Shown one piece after another: positions 38,124-47,444 of a DNA stretch of 64,000 nucleotides. Every line of letters begins with the position of its first letter. The stretch's first letter is position 1. Made by a program: the position numbers and the translations under genes. Below the pieces are notes generated by a model. The model ran no database searches and was not told the DNA's origin. It worked only from the letters and a program-made list of their open reading frames with translations. This DNA comes from Sporomusa malonica (GTDB lineage: Bacteria > Bacillota > Negativicutes > Sporomusales > Sporomusaceae): assembly GCF_900176355.1 (NCBI RefSeq), contig NZ_FWXI01000006.1, forward strand, positions 125,140 to 189,139. Direction: 5' to 3'.

Positions 38124-38152
38124 AGTATAGCATAACTTTCTCTGGATAACAA
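38124..38152 (-). promoter_or_regulatory. SigA-type promoter for rpsB-tsf
   Basis: TTGTTA (38147-38152) and TATACT (38124-38129) are 17 bases apart on the minus strand, with an extended -10 TG. The start falls near 38117, about 100 bases before rpsB. Confidence 0.75.
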
Positions 38153-38204
38153 GTCAAACTCTCTTAAAAGTTCTTATTTTTCACTTTTTATTATGCCAAT
38201 CCTT

Positions 38205-38774
38205 TTATTTTTTATTCAACTGTAGAAGAAGCATAATTTCGCCTTTACCCATACCAGTAGCTTTAGCAATCTCAGTAACATTATATCCTTGATCGGCCAT
38301 AGCAATAATAAGTTGGTGTTTTTTATTAGTATTCACCGGTTCCTTGACCACAGGCCTATCAATTATATCTGGTTTATCAAAAGGTTTGACTATTTCATAT
38401 TGACCTAAAGCCGTCGCCCTATCATTAATATTAGAGTCCGGTAAGGCGACCTTATTTTGTCCAGCCACAACCCACTTGTTTTCTAAATTAATTAATTGTT
38501 CAACAATTCGATTGGCATGCTCAACTTGACGGCTAAGTATGCTAATCTTTGCCTCAGCTTCATCTAATAAGAGCTCAATCTTTTCTGCCTCATCCTCTAG
38601 CCGCTTAACTACCGAATCAGCAGTTCGTTCGATTTGCTGGGTAAACTCATTAGCCGGGGTAGATACGTTTAAGGCAAACATCTTCATAATCATTTCCTTT
38701 TTGTATATCAGGAAAAATACCAAAAGCAATACGGCAAGGATGAAAATAATAACGTTGGTAAGCAAGAGCAGCAC
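38205..38774 (-). CDS. SwrB-like membrane-anchored coiled-coil protein
   Basis: 189 aa. A membrane segment at residues 2-24 is followed by a coiled-coil of about 50 residues (near 45-95), a polar linker, and a C-terminal helix-turn-helix-like end (GYNVTEIAKATGMGKGEI). Layout and position, last gene of the fla/che cluster before rpsB, match SwrB (YlxL) of Bacillus subtilis, an activator of flagellar export assembly. Sequence identity is too low for me to claim orthology. Confidence 0.7.
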   Translation of the reverse strand: MLLLLTNVIIFILAVLLLVFFLIYKKEMIMKMFALNVSTPANEFTQQIERTADSVVKRLEDEAEKIELLLDEAEAKISILSRQVEHANRIVEQLINLENKWVVAGQNKVALPDSNINDRATALGQYEIVKPFDKPDIIDRPVVKEPVNTNKKHQLIIAMADQGYNVTEIAKATGMGKGEIMLLLQLNKK

Positions 38775-38781
38775 CTCGTAG

Positions 38782-39132
38782 TTACATTTTTATATCAATA
38801 ATATGGCCAAGCACGGGGTCCTGACCGATAGCAGCGTTTTCGGAATTCTCTTGATCAGAAATTTCTACCTGACCATCGGCAGTATTTTGCTGCGGATAGC
38901 GATTAGAACGCTGTTTACTGTGTTGATCTTTTGTTTCATCACGTTCTACCTTTCCACCCTGACCTTTCACCAAGCCTTGAACTTGCTGCTGTCTTACTTC
39001 TGCTATTTTTTGCATTTGCTCAGCAAACTGCTGCTGTTGCAACGTACCTTGCTGGGTAATACTGCTCTGATGTTTTTGAGCTTCTGTGGCTCTTGGAATA
39101 AGCACCTGCATATCAATTGATCTGATGCTCAT
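38782..39132 (-). CDS. Gln-rich hypothetical protein in the flagellar operon
   Basis: 116 aa, not recognised. A conserved-looking N-terminus (MSIRSIDMQVLIPRATEAQK) is followed by a Gln-rich, helical stretch to about residue 60, then a charged disordered middle. The end, GHIIDIKM, may be a short strand. No signal peptide or membrane segment. Spacing of seven bases to the SwrB-like gene suggests translation from the fla/che transcript. Confidence 0.6.
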   Translation of the reverse strand: MSIRSIDMQVLIPRATEAQKHQSSITQQGTLQQQQFAEQMQKIAEVRQQQVQGLVKGQGGKVERDETKDQHSKQRSNRYPQQNTADGQVEISDQENSENAAIGQDPVLGHIIDIKM

Positions 39133-39180
39133 TTTGCATCACCGCCCAATCATAAATTTAAGCTGATTGGTGGATTATCG

Positions 39181-40803
39181 CTACTTATAAGAACCTGCTT
39201 TAATTTCCCCGTCTTCAGCGTAGAAACTGGCAAACTTGATAGAATCCCGGACTGGCTTTACCAGTGTTCCTACCACCAATTTAACTCCTGGATAAACAAT
39301 ATCAGATACTTTAATATGCCCATAGCGCATTTCTTCCAGCCCAAGTTCAATTTCAGCAATTCGGTTGCGCATAGTTTCAATTTGACCAATTAGATGAAAT
39401 TGGGCTTTAGTGAGTTTAAGAAGCATCTCGCGCTTCTCTGGCGGCAAACAATTTTGATCCATAGCTCTTAATATAGTTAGCGCCTTCTGCGCTTGCTCAA
39501 GATTAAATTCGAGTTTTCTCACTTCTTTGCGTACCTCTTGGTACTCTTCACGCAATTGAGGATTTACACCGACTTCAATATCAGTGTTCGTTGCTGAACC
39601 AGTACCAATAATTTTTGCCCTGATTTCCTCACCAGCCGATATCTGGCCGCCTACGATTAAACCGCGGCGCTCTTCCACGATTACCCGTTTGGCAGCATTT
39701 ACCTTGCTGTGCAGAATAACATCGCTTACAATAACATCCTTGCCGGCATGAACTGTTGCATTTTCAATATATTTTGCGACTACATTCTCAGTTGCTTTGA
39801 TATAACCTCTGTGCATGCCTTGAATCCCCATACGAACAGTAACATTTTTTCCTTCGACAATTCCGCCGCTGATATTGCCAGCAATCTCAACATTACCTTC
39901 GGCTTTAACACTAAACCCGGTTTGGACCGACCCCTGAATCAGTACGCTGCCAACAAATTCAATGTTACCGGTAGATAAATCAACATCACCCTTAATCTCA
40001 ATAATGGGTATTACGTTTATTTTATTATTAACAGCAACAAGCTGGCCGGCTTGCGCAGCATGTACCTTTAAACCTTCAATAGCATATACATTTTTTCCCA
40101 TCGGTACCATTATATCTCTGCCTGGCTTAGCTGGAACTTCATTCCCCAAAATATCAATTCCAGCCGTACCTGGTGTAGGCGGTATCTTTTCTGCCAACAA
40201 CTCATCTTTCTGAACAGTGGTGAACATATTGAGATTTTTAAAGTCAACCCGCCCGTCTTCTAACTCAACAGGACGCCCTTTATTCTCCAAATCTATATAA
40301 TAAGTAATATAGGCGTTAGCCCCATCGACAGGCCTTAACCCTTTTGCACAAACGACTGTACTCCCAGGTCGAGCAATTGCCGATTCAATTGCCGCAAGGT
40401 CAATTCCATAAACTATACCAGAACCTTTCGCCTTGCTCATAATGTCATCAACAGTTAGTAAACGGCAACCCTTCGGTAGATCAACCTGTAACGAAGCTTC
40501 CATTCTATCACGTGCGACCAGAATCTGAATATCTGGTTCAACTTCGGCCGGCTTCTCAGCAACCTTAACCGGAGTTCCCAACGCCTCTTTTACAACACGT
40601 AAAAGCAAAGTGTTGTCCACTTTGCTAATCCCGCGGCCAGCCAAGTTCTCAATGATCTGTGGGATTTTTACAGGGTGCCCCGCACCTTGTGGCGGGTAGA
40701 CAGCTAAATAAACGCCCTGATCATCTGTTGAAATATTAAAATATCCGTCAAGGGAACTAATTTTATCATCAGCCTGTTCTAAAAAGCGTTCATTATCGCT
40801 CAT
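39181..40803 (-). CDS. FapA family protein (DUF342)
   Basis: 540 aa from the ATG at 40803 with GGGGGAG upstream; the longer frame overlapping sigD has no such site. DUF342/FapA family: a mixed N-terminal domain, then a parallel beta-helix-like region of short glycine-rich turns (GNVEIAGNISGGIVEGKNVTV at about 315-340), and a C-terminal coiled-coil (about 425-490). These proteins are thought to scaffold or regulate at the envelope; the molecular role is not settled. Found between sigD and the Gln-rich gene. Confidence 0.85.
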   Translation of the reverse strand: MSDNERFLEQADDKISSLDGYFNISTDDQGVYLAVYPPQGAGHPVKIPQIIENLAGRGISKVDNTLLLRVVKEALGTPVKVAEKPAEVEPDIQILVARDRMEASLQVDLPKGCRLLTVDDIMSKAKGSGIVYGIDLAAIESAIARPGSTVVCAKGLRPVDGANAYITYYIDLENKGRPVELEDGRVDFKNLNMFTTVQKDELLAEKIPPTPGTAGIDILGNEVPAKPGRDIMVPMGKNVYAIEGLKVHAAQAGQLVAVNNKINVIPIIEIKGDVDLSTGNIEFVGSVLIQGSVQTGFSVKAEGNVEIAGNISGGIVEGKNVTVRMGIQGMHRGYIKATENVVAKYIENATVHAGKDVIVSDVILHSKVNAAKRVIVEERRGLIVGGQISAGEEIRAKIIGTGSATNTDIEVGVNPQLREEYQEVRKEVRKLEFNLEQAQKALTILRAMDQNCLPPEKREMLLKLTKAQFHLIGQIETMRNRIAEIELGLEEMRYGHIKVSDIVYPGVKLVVGTLVKPVRDSIKFASFYAEDGEIKAGSYK

Positions 40804-40841
40804 ATGTCTCCCCCATCTCAATACCACTAAATGATTAAAAT

Positions 40842-41603
40842 TCAAACAAGACTTGATTTTAATCTTGATAAAGCGCCACGCAATCGGAAGATGGCCTTAG
40901 TGTGAAGTTGTGAAATGCGCGCTTCCGACAATTTTAAAATTAAACTTATTTCTTTCAGTGTTAGTCCGTCATAGTAATATAGACTAACTACCAAACGTTC
41001 CTTCTCCGGCAGCTTGTCTATACTTTTTGCTAGCATAGCTTTTACATCTTCTTCTTCAAGGTGTTGAGACGGATTTGGCGTGTGCTGTGAAGCAGTCTCC
41101 GTTCTGGTAAACTCCTCTAATGGAATAAGTGTACTGGTATTCAAATGATTGATAAGTGTGTATAATTCACTAAGAGAAATTTTCATTGCCATAGCAATTT
41201 CTTCATCGCTTACCGAGCGACCAAGCCCATGTTCTAACTTGGCTACGGTCTGTTCATACTGCCGGGCTTTCTGCCTAATTGTAGCAGGAACCCAATCCTG
41301 GGCTCTAAGCGAATCTAGGATAGCTCCCCTGATACGTACAACTGCATAGGTCTCAAATTTAACGCCTCTGTTAGGATCAAAACGCTCAATGGATTCCATA
41401 AGTCCTAAAAAGCCATTACTGATTAAATCATCCTTGTCTACATGCTGAGGGAGACTGACTGCAATCCGACCTGCCACTAGCTTAACTAATGACAGATAAT
41501 TCTCAATAAGCTTTTCCCTAATCTCTAGGTTGCGGTTAATACAATATTCTTGCCAAAGCTTGAGTGTGTTAGCAGCCTTCTGTTCAGCGTCATTACCTGC
41601 CAT
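40842..41603 (-). CDS. sigD: Flagellar sigma factor (SigD/FliA/WhiG family)
   Basis: 253 aa alternative sigma factor for late flagellar and chemotaxis genes. Region 2 (DLISNGFLGLMESIERFDP, FETYAVVRIRGAILDSLR), region 3 (RSVSDEEIAMAM) and region 4 (LPEKERLVVSLYYYDGLTLKEI) are all seen. The FliA-type DWVPATIRQKAR motif separates it from general sigma factors. Position after cheD is as in Bacillus. Its anti-sigma FlgM is not in this window. Confidence 0.96.
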   Translation of the reverse strand: MAGNDAEQKAANTLKLWQEYCINRNLEIREKLIENYLSLVKLVAGRIAVSLPQHVDKDDLISNGFLGLMESIERFDPNRGVKFETYAVVRIRGAILDSLRAQDWVPATIRQKARQYEQTVAKLEHGLGRSVSDEEIAMAMKISLSELYTLINHLNTSTLIPLEEFTRTETASQHTPNPSQHLEEEDVKAMLAKSIDKLPEKERLVVSLYYYDGLTLKEISLILKLSEARISQLHTKAIFRLRGALSRLKSSLV

Positions 41604-41620
41604 TAACGCTTACCCCCATC

Positions 41621-41941
41621 CTACTTTTGAGTTAGTGTTATATTTTCAAAGCTTTCAGGATTCAGGGGCTTAAATTCCGAAGCTGGCAGCTCATCCCCGT
41701 GTTCGTCAAGACTAATAACATCAATCGGCTTGCCCGCCGGCGCTGTTTCATCAAGTTTTTCCCGCAGGTAACGTTCAGCAAATTGCCCAGATGTATATCC
41801 TAATATCGCAAAAAGGACTACAGATACTAATGCCCGGTATAAAATAACAGTTGGTGTAACACTGCTCATAACACCAACCAATAAGGTCAACATGCCAGCA
41901 ATAAGCGCCATATATAGGCCGACCCGTAACTTTAGCGTCAT
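41621..41941 (-). CDS. Small two-pass membrane protein in the chemotaxis cluster
   Basis: 106 aa from the ATG at 41941, with GGAGGAAGG upstream; a longer frame overlaps cheD. Two membrane segments (about residues 7-25 and 31-50) are followed by an acidic cytosolic tail ending ENITLTQK. Not recognised. It lies between cheD and sigD, where Bacillus has no gene, so it may be lineage-specific. Confidence 0.7.
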   Translation of the reverse strand: MTLKLRVGLYMALIAGMLTLLVGVMSSVTPTVILYRALVSVVLFAILGYTSGQFAERYLREKLDETAPAGKPIDVISLDEHGDELPASEFKPLNPESFENITLTQK

Positions 41942-41957
41942 AGTCCTTCCTCCAAAA

Positions 41958-42443
41958 TTACAGTTCTTTTTCACCTTTATCAATAGTTTTTACTCGAAAA
42001 ATCCCTGTATCCAGTTTCAATTCGACTGTGCGTCCATAGTTGCCACCAGTATCTTCGGCAACTAATCTAATCTCCAACTTTTTAAGTATTAACCGTACTG
42101 CCTCAGCATTACGTTCACCCACTCGCATAATATCAGTAGTATTGGTAAACGTAAACATTTGTGCACCGCCGGCAATCTTAGCTGTAATCCGCGATCTGAC
42201 TGCCCCCATTTTAATGATTTCACTAAGCATCAAAGGTAAAGCAGTATCAGCAAACTTTGCCGGATTATCAGCTGAACGGGCTTGCGTACTGTCCGGCAAC
42301 ATAATATGAGCCAAACCTCCGACCTTTGTAATCGGATCAAATAAAGCAATCCCAACACAAGATCCTAATCCGTAACTGATTAAACTATCGGGATTACGCC
42401 CAACCTTGTAATCAGCCATTCCTACTTTTATTAGTTCCGCCAT
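41958..42443 (-). CDS. cheD: Chemoreceptor glutamine deamidase CheD
   Basis: 161 aa; deamidates receptor glutamines and binds CheC. The catalytic Cys29 (GLGSCVGIAL) and His46 (AHIMLPDS) are present, with the C-terminal GGNYGRTVEL. It abuts cheC, sharing base 42443 (overlap of start and stop). Confidence 0.96.
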   Translation of the reverse strand: MAELIKVGMADYKVGRNPDSLISYGLGSCVGIALFDPITKVGGLAHIMLPDSTQARSADNPAKFADTALPLMLSEIIKMGAVRSRITAKIAGGAQMFTFTNTTDIMRVGERNAEAVRLILKKLEIRLVAEDTGGNYGRTVELKLDTGIFRVKTIDKGEKEL

Positions 42444-43063
42444 TATTCCTTCACCCCAATTGCCGTCAAAATTGTATTGAGGGAACCGGGGTCAGGAATA
42501 AGGAAAAAATGCCCCTTTACACCGTCATTATCAGTAGTAAACTCGGTCTCTATAACCAAAGCATGATCACCCATTTGCCCTATCTGAATCAAAATGACAC
42601 TTAGAATAGCTCCAGCCATATCAATCGCTAAAGCAGGAATAGATGGCAGCAATGTTAATTTGGTAAAATGGGATAGAGCATTCAAATAAGCGCCTGCTAA
42701 TATGTTACCAATTTCCATTAAGGCTGATTCATCCATGGAATTAAGAAGCTGAGTTTCACCTTGAGTACGCCCCATTAGCATATCAACCAGATAAAAGGCA
42801 CTTTCACGGGGAAGGAGGAATAAAATACTGCCAGGCGCCGGGCCAAAAACTCTGAGATAGACGCCTGCTACCATTGCATCAGGACCACCCACCACCTCAG
42901 GCACTTCACCTAAAGGTAAAATTGATACCTCAGGAACTGTCATATCAATTTTTTGATTAATGAGTTGGGATAAGGCTGTTGCGGCATTGCCGGCTCCAAC
43001 ATTACCAATCTCCCTCAAAGCGTCTAACTGCAATGGCGATAGTTTCAATATATCTTCAGACAA
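42443..43063 (-). CDS. cheC: CheY-P phosphatase CheC
   Basis: 206 aa from a TTG at 43063 with GGGGTGGAG directly upstream; an ATG 21 bases earlier lacks a site. CheC/FliN family phosphatase that also binds CheD. Two active-site helices are visible: DALREIGNVGAGNAATALS near the start and ALMEIGNILAGAYLNALS in the middle. Confidence 0.94.
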   Translation of the reverse strand: MSEDILKLSPLQLDALREIGNVGAGNAATALSQLINQKIDMTVPEVSILPLGEVPEVVGGPDAMVAGVYLRVFGPAPGSILFLLPRESAFYLVDMLMGRTQGETQLLNSMDESALMEIGNILAGAYLNALSHFTKLTLLPSIPALAIDMAGAILSVILIQIGQMGDHALVIETEFTTDNDGVKGHFFLIPDPGSLNTILTAIGVKE

Positions 43064-43097
43064 ATTTCTCCACCCCTTTAACATCTGTAGCTAAATA

Positions 43098-43562
43098 TTA
43101 GCCAGCTTTAACTTCCTGGCCTATACCAATTATCGCATCTGCGTTAAGCAAGATTAAAAGCCGGTCTTCCATTTTACCTACACCACTCAAATAGTCAGCA
43201 GCAATACCACCTACTACCGCTTGTGGAGGCTCAATGTTATTTTGATCAATTGTTGTTACTTCTGACACAGCATCAACAATCATACCAATAGTTATATCCT
43301 CAACCTTAATAATAATTATCCGAGTATCATCTGTATAATCCTGCTGTGGTAAATTTAACCTTTTTTTTAAGTCAATAACTGGCAATACACTGCCACGCAA
43401 ATTCATTACACCTTTTATGTAGTCAGGTGAATGCGGCACACGGGTAATCTCGGTCATTCGCTTAATCTCCTGGACCTGCAGGATACTGACACCATACTCT
43501 TCGCGCCCCAGTTTAAATACTACCAACTGGATTTCATTGCCGGAATACGTTACCTCAGACAT
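43098..43562 (-). CDS. cheW: Chemotaxis coupling protein CheW
   Basis: 154 aa scaffold linking receptors to CheA. CheW-like double barrel with the motif RGSVLPVIDLKKRL and the preceding VPHSPDYIKGVMNL. Thirteen bases separate it from the cheC ATG. Confidence 0.96.
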   Translation of the reverse strand: MSEVTYSGNEIQLVVFKLGREEYGVSILQVQEIKRMTEITRVPHSPDYIKGVMNLRGSVLPVIDLKKRLNLPQQDYTDDTRIIIIKVEDITIGMIVDAVSEVTTIDQNNIEPPQAVVGGIAADYLSGVGKMEDRLLILLNADAIIGIGQEVKAG

Positions 43563-43577
43563 CTTATTCCCTCCTGC

Positions 43578-45647
43578 TTATTGCTTTAATGCGCCAACAT
43601 CCAGAATAAGCGCTACTTGACCGTTACCTAAAATAGTAGCACCAGCAATAACTTTAATGCCAGCCAACAATTTGCCCATAGATTTAATTACGATTTCTTG
43701 CTGCCCAATAAGTGTATCGACAATTATCCCTGCACGATGTTCACCCATATGAACAATTACGACAAACAATTCATCCTGATTATGAGTGCATGTATTAGGA
43801 ACATTAAGGACATTTGCTAAACGCACAATGGGAATGATTTGTCCCCTAAGCAGGATAACTTCTTGGTTTTGAATAGTTTTTATATCTTCTGGAGTGATAT
43901 TTATTGTACTGTCAATTGCCCCTAGCGGGATGGCATAAATCTCTTCACAAACTTTTACGAGTAACGCCTGAATAATAGCTAATGTTAACGGCAGTCGAAT
44001 CTTGAACTTACTGCCTTCATTAATTCTCGTTTCAACATCTACCATGCCGCCTAATGATTCAATCTTAGTCTTAACGGCATCCATGCCTACGCCACGCCCA
44101 GAGACATCGGTGACTACATCAGCAGTGGAAAAACCGGGTAGAAATACAAGCCTGACGGCCTCTGCCGGTTCCATTTTATCTGCTTCAGCTTGAGTAATAA
44201 GCCCCTTTTCCAGTGCTTTTTGTTTAATGATATCGGCATTTATGCCTTTACCATCATCTTCGACCATTATAATGACATTATTACCTTCATGGCGAGCAAT
44301 TAGGCGAATTTCCCCGACAGGATTTTTACCTTTAGCCTGACGCTCAGCCGGTTGCTCAACACCATGATCAATAGAATTTCTTAAGAGATGCACTAATGGA
44401 TCGCCGATTTCGTCAATAACAGTACGGTCAAGCTCAGTTTCTTCGCCTTGGATTATAAGGTTAACCTCTTTATTCAACTCGCGTGACAAATCACGAACCA
44501 TTCGTGGAAAGCGGTTGAAGACTTGGCCAACCGGAACCATGCGGACTTTCATGACAACTGCTTGTAAATCTGTAGTGACCCTATCCATTTGTTCGATTGT
44601 CTCGACAAGTTCAGCAAGCCGGTGAGTTAAACCTATTTGCTCAAGCCTCGTTTTATTAATAACTAACTCACCAACAAGATTGAGTAAACTATCCAGCTTG
44701 TCAATATCCACCCTTACCGATTGACCACTTTTAAGTTTTTTATCAGCTACAGATGCATGTTCATTAATAGTTGGCTTGTCAGGTTTATCTCCCGCAGTCT
44801 TTTTGTCAATTTTATTAATTTCCAAGCTTTCTGATTGTGAAATAGAATTTTGCAGTGATCTTTGCTTATTATCGGGAGTTACTGATGAAACAACGGTAGC
44901 GTTCTCTACTTCCGAAATACTTAAGACAGTATTCTCAATCTTTTCAGAGTCAACACCGGTCAAAATAAGAACTTGAAAAGTATGGTCAAAGTTTTCTTTT
45001 TCCAACTCTTCAACGGCTGGGATACTCTTAATGACTTCACCAAGTTCCTCTAAGGCATTCATTACCATGTAGGCTCTGGCAGATTTAAGCAGACACCCTG
45101 TCCGCAGGGTAACATGAACTTCATAACACTCAATACCCTGCTTTTTTGCAGCCTTGACAACATTAATCTCGGTCTCGTCGAGTTTAATGGCTTCGATTAA
45201 ATTAGACTCCTCGTCAGATCGATTCATTACAGGCTGTGCCATTTGAGTTTTAGATGCCGCAAAAAATTCACCCTTGGCAATAGCTACAAGTTTTGAAATA
45301 AGCGGTTTAATGTCAATGGGATTATCAGCGTTTGATGCTACATTCTCTACTAATTGCTCTAATGTATCAACACATTTGAATAAAATATCCGTAATATCGT
45401 CATTGGCCTGAAGTGTTCCTTTACGTAACAAATCAAGAACGTTCTCCATTTCATGGGTTAGCTCAGCAATTGTAGTAAAGCCCATAGTGGCAGACATGCC
45501 TTTTATGGTATGAGCACTTCTAAATATTTCATCAAGTACCGATAAACTCCCTGGGTCATTTTCGAGATCAAGTAAACAATTGTTTAATGTCTGCAGATGC
45601 TCTCGTGATTCTTCTAAAAACATCCCCATATATTGACTAATGTCCAT
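43578..45647 (-). CDS. cheA: Chemotaxis histidine kinase CheA
   Basis: 689 aa. P1 HPt domain with phospho-accepting His46 (SAHTIKG), P2 CheY-binding domain near 160-260, P3 dimerisation helices (DKLDSLLNLVGELVI), P4 kinase with N box HLLRNSIDHG, VEDDGKGI and GRGVGMDAV, and P5 CheW-like regulatory domain to the end. All canonical motifs are intact. Confidence 0.97.
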   Translation of the reverse strand: MDISQYMGMFLEESREHLQTLNNCLLDLENDPGSLSVLDEIFRSAHTIKGMSATMGFTTIAELTHEMENVLDLLRKGTLQANDDITDILFKCVDTLEQLVENVASNADNPIDIKPLISKLVAIAKGEFFAASKTQMAQPVMNRSDEESNLIEAIKLDETEINVVKAAKKQGIECYEVHVTLRTGCLLKSARAYMVMNALEELGEVIKSIPAVEELEKENFDHTFQVLILTGVDSEKIENTVLSISEVENATVVSSVTPDNKQRSLQNSISQSESLEINKIDKKTAGDKPDKPTINEHASVADKKLKSGQSVRVDIDKLDSLLNLVGELVINKTRLEQIGLTHRLAELVETIEQMDRVTTDLQAVVMKVRMVPVGQVFNRFPRMVRDLSRELNKEVNLIIQGEETELDRTVIDEIGDPLVHLLRNSIDHGVEQPAERQAKGKNPVGEIRLIARHEGNNVIIMVEDDGKGINADIIKQKALEKGLITQAEADKMEPAEAVRLVFLPGFSTADVVTDVSGRGVGMDAVKTKIESLGGMVDVETRINEGSKFKIRLPLTLAIIQALLVKVCEEIYAIPLGAIDSTINITPEDIKTIQNQEVILLRGQIIPIVRLANVLNVPNTCTHNQDELFVVIVHMGEHRAGIIVDTLIGQQEIVIKSMGKLLAGIKVIAGATILGNGQVALILDVGALKQ

Positions 45648-45677
45648 CCATCAACACCCCCGTATCACATTTTCTGC

Positions 45678-46727
45678 TTATTGTTTAGATAAAGCTCTAA
45701 GTATTTCAGCGGCTACACCAGTAATAGGTGTTATTTTATCAACTACACCCATTTCAATTGCTGATTTCGGCATTCCAAATACAACTGCCGTTGATTGATC
45801 TTCGGCAATGGTTTGGCCGTTCTGGCGCTTGATAGCCTGGATTCCTTTAGCTCCGTCATGCCCCATGCCGGTTAAAATAACCCCAATTGCCTTACTACCA
45901 AAAATACGTGCTACTGATTCCAGCATGGGATCTACTGCCGGCCTATGCCCACCAAGCGGGGGATTTTGATTAAGTTTAATAACTGCCTTCCCCCCTTCTC
46001 TTTCTACTACCATATGGTAATCTCCTGGTGCAATTAGAACTAGACCTGGACGTATAATATCATTATGCTCGGCTTCTTTAACAGTAACAGAAGATAATGA
46101 ATTTAACCTCTCAGCCAATGATTTAGTAAAACCAGGCGGCATATGCTGGACAATAACAATTCCGCAGGGAATGTTACCCGGGAGCTTAGTGATAATCTCC
46201 TGCAAGGCGCGAGGCCCTCCAGTAGAAGTACCAATAGCAACAATGCGTCCGTCCGCAAACACCCCCATCGGCGGAGACGTTTTTAGCGATGTGTTTAACA
46301 TGTTTGCCGGTTGCACCTTTACAAGCTGAGAAACATTGGCTTTTACGGCTTCCCTGCATTTGCTCAATATCTCAGCTCGTATTTCTAAAATGTTGGAAAT
46401 AGGCCCAGCTGTTTTAGCAACAAAATCAACAGCACCTAACTCAAGGGCCTGCAAAGTTGCCTCAGCGCCAGCTTGAGTTAAACTGCTAATCATAACTACA
46501 GGTGTCGGGCATTCTTTCATAACCTGTTCTAATGCCTTGATGCCATCTAATACCGGCATCTCAACATCCATTGTAACTAAGTCAGGCTTAAGACGTTTCA
46601 CTTTATCAATTGCGTCTTTGCCGTTACGAGCAGTATCAACAACCGTAAAATCAGCTTCACTTGCAAATAAATCGCTCAGAAGCTTACGCATGAATACAGA
46701 GTCATCTACAATCAGCACTTTTATCAC
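45678..46727 (-). CDS. cheB: Protein-glutamate methylesterase/deamidase CheB
   Basis: 349 aa. N-terminal receiver (DDSVFMRKLL, phospho-acceptor Asp in VTMDVEMPVLDG), linker, and C-terminal esterase with the catalytic Ser in GTSTGGPRAL, His in VQHMPPGFT, and GMGHDGAKG. Resets adaptation by removing receptor methyl groups. Confidence 0.97.
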   Translation of the reverse strand: MIKVLIVDDSVFMRKLLSDLFASEADFTVVDTARNGKDAIDKVKRLKPDLVTMDVEMPVLDGIKALEQVMKECPTPVVMISSLTQAGAEATLQALELGAVDFVAKTAGPISNILEIRAEILSKCREAVKANVSQLVKVQPANMLNTSLKTSPPMGVFADGRIVAIGTSTGGPRALQEIITKLPGNIPCGIVIVQHMPPGFTKSLAERLNSLSSVTVKEAEHNDIIRPGLVLIAPGDYHMVVEREGGKAVIKLNQNPPLGGHRPAVDPMLESVARIFGSKAIGVILTGMGHDGAKGIQAIKRQNGQTIAEDQSTAVVFGMPKSAIEMGVVDKITPITGVAAEILRALSKQ

Positions 46728-46754
46728 ACAAGCTCACCACCAATACGCTAAAAG

Positions 46755-47417
46755 TCATTCCAGGCCTTTACGACGCTGCTCAAGTTGCCTTTTGAAGATA
46801 AATTTAATAATATTGCCACGGTCCTTTTCGTTAATTTCCAGAAACTTAATCCCCACCCAAAATACCTCTCTGTCCGGTTGGGGCTGTTGCACCCTGATAA
46901 CTTGACTTCTCAAGGTAACTGGCCCAATTTCAGGATAGTTAACTGTAATCAATAGATTAGTACCAATATGCCAATGGCGGTTAATAGCTATTTGTACGCC
47001 GCCGCCACTAATATCTTTTGTTACTGCATTAATTATTTTATCTTCGACTACCTTACCATCAATAATTTCTGCAATTTGTACCGGCAAAGCAGTGTCAATC
47101 CTAACAAAAGCTCGCTGTTGAATTTTTTTCACATCGTAAGGCAGAGTAATAATCCACGCTGGCAGAGGCTGAAGCTGCTTGGCAATCAAAGAGGTTGTAA
47201 ACTCATACGCTACACAATCTTCCACTAACCGCCCGAAAAATACTTCACCCCGCTGCAGCATTATAGGTACTCCCTTACTCATAGGCATGGCAATAACCAT
47301 ATTATCTGTAATATCTTCAATTCGACTGCGGTATTTCTCGGCAAGCCCACTCCGGTTGGGCACAATAACTTCGATACGCTGATTAATTTTAAAAATATCT
47401 TCAGGCTTAATACTAAT
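46755..47417 (-). CDS. PilZ-domain c-di-GMP-binding flagellar brake protein (YcgR-like), probable AUU start
   Basis: About 220 aa. An N-terminal YcgR-type domain precedes a PilZ domain whose c-di-GMP residues are in QQRAFVRID (RxxxR) and DISGGGVQI. Placed between flhG and cheB. The open frame between the flhG stop and the first in-frame GTG (47363) has no ATG, GTG or TTG; a strong AGGAGG (47423-47428) points to ATT at 47417. Starting at GTG would lose family-like residues IKPEDIFKINQRIEV and has no ribosome-binding site. Sequence error is the alternative. Confidence 0.8.
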   Translation of the reverse strand: MSIKPEDIFKINQRIEVIVPNRSGLAEKYRSRIEDITDNMVIAMPMSKGVPIMLQRGEVFFGRLVEDCVAYEFTTSLIAKQLQPLPAWIITLPYDVKKIQQRAFVRIDTALPVQIAEIIDGKVVEDKIINAVTKDISGGGVQIAINRHWHIGTNLLITVNYPEIGPVTLRSQVIRVQQPQPDREVFWVGIKFLEINEKDRGNIIKFIFKRQLEQRRKGLE

Positions 47418-47444
47418 CAGAACCTCCTCCTCACCATAGAGGAA

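Noticed and set aside
37909-38157. 82-codon frame in the rpsB leader
   Set aside because: It overlaps the rpsB start and the structured leader in another frame, begins upstream of the promoter and has no family resemblance.
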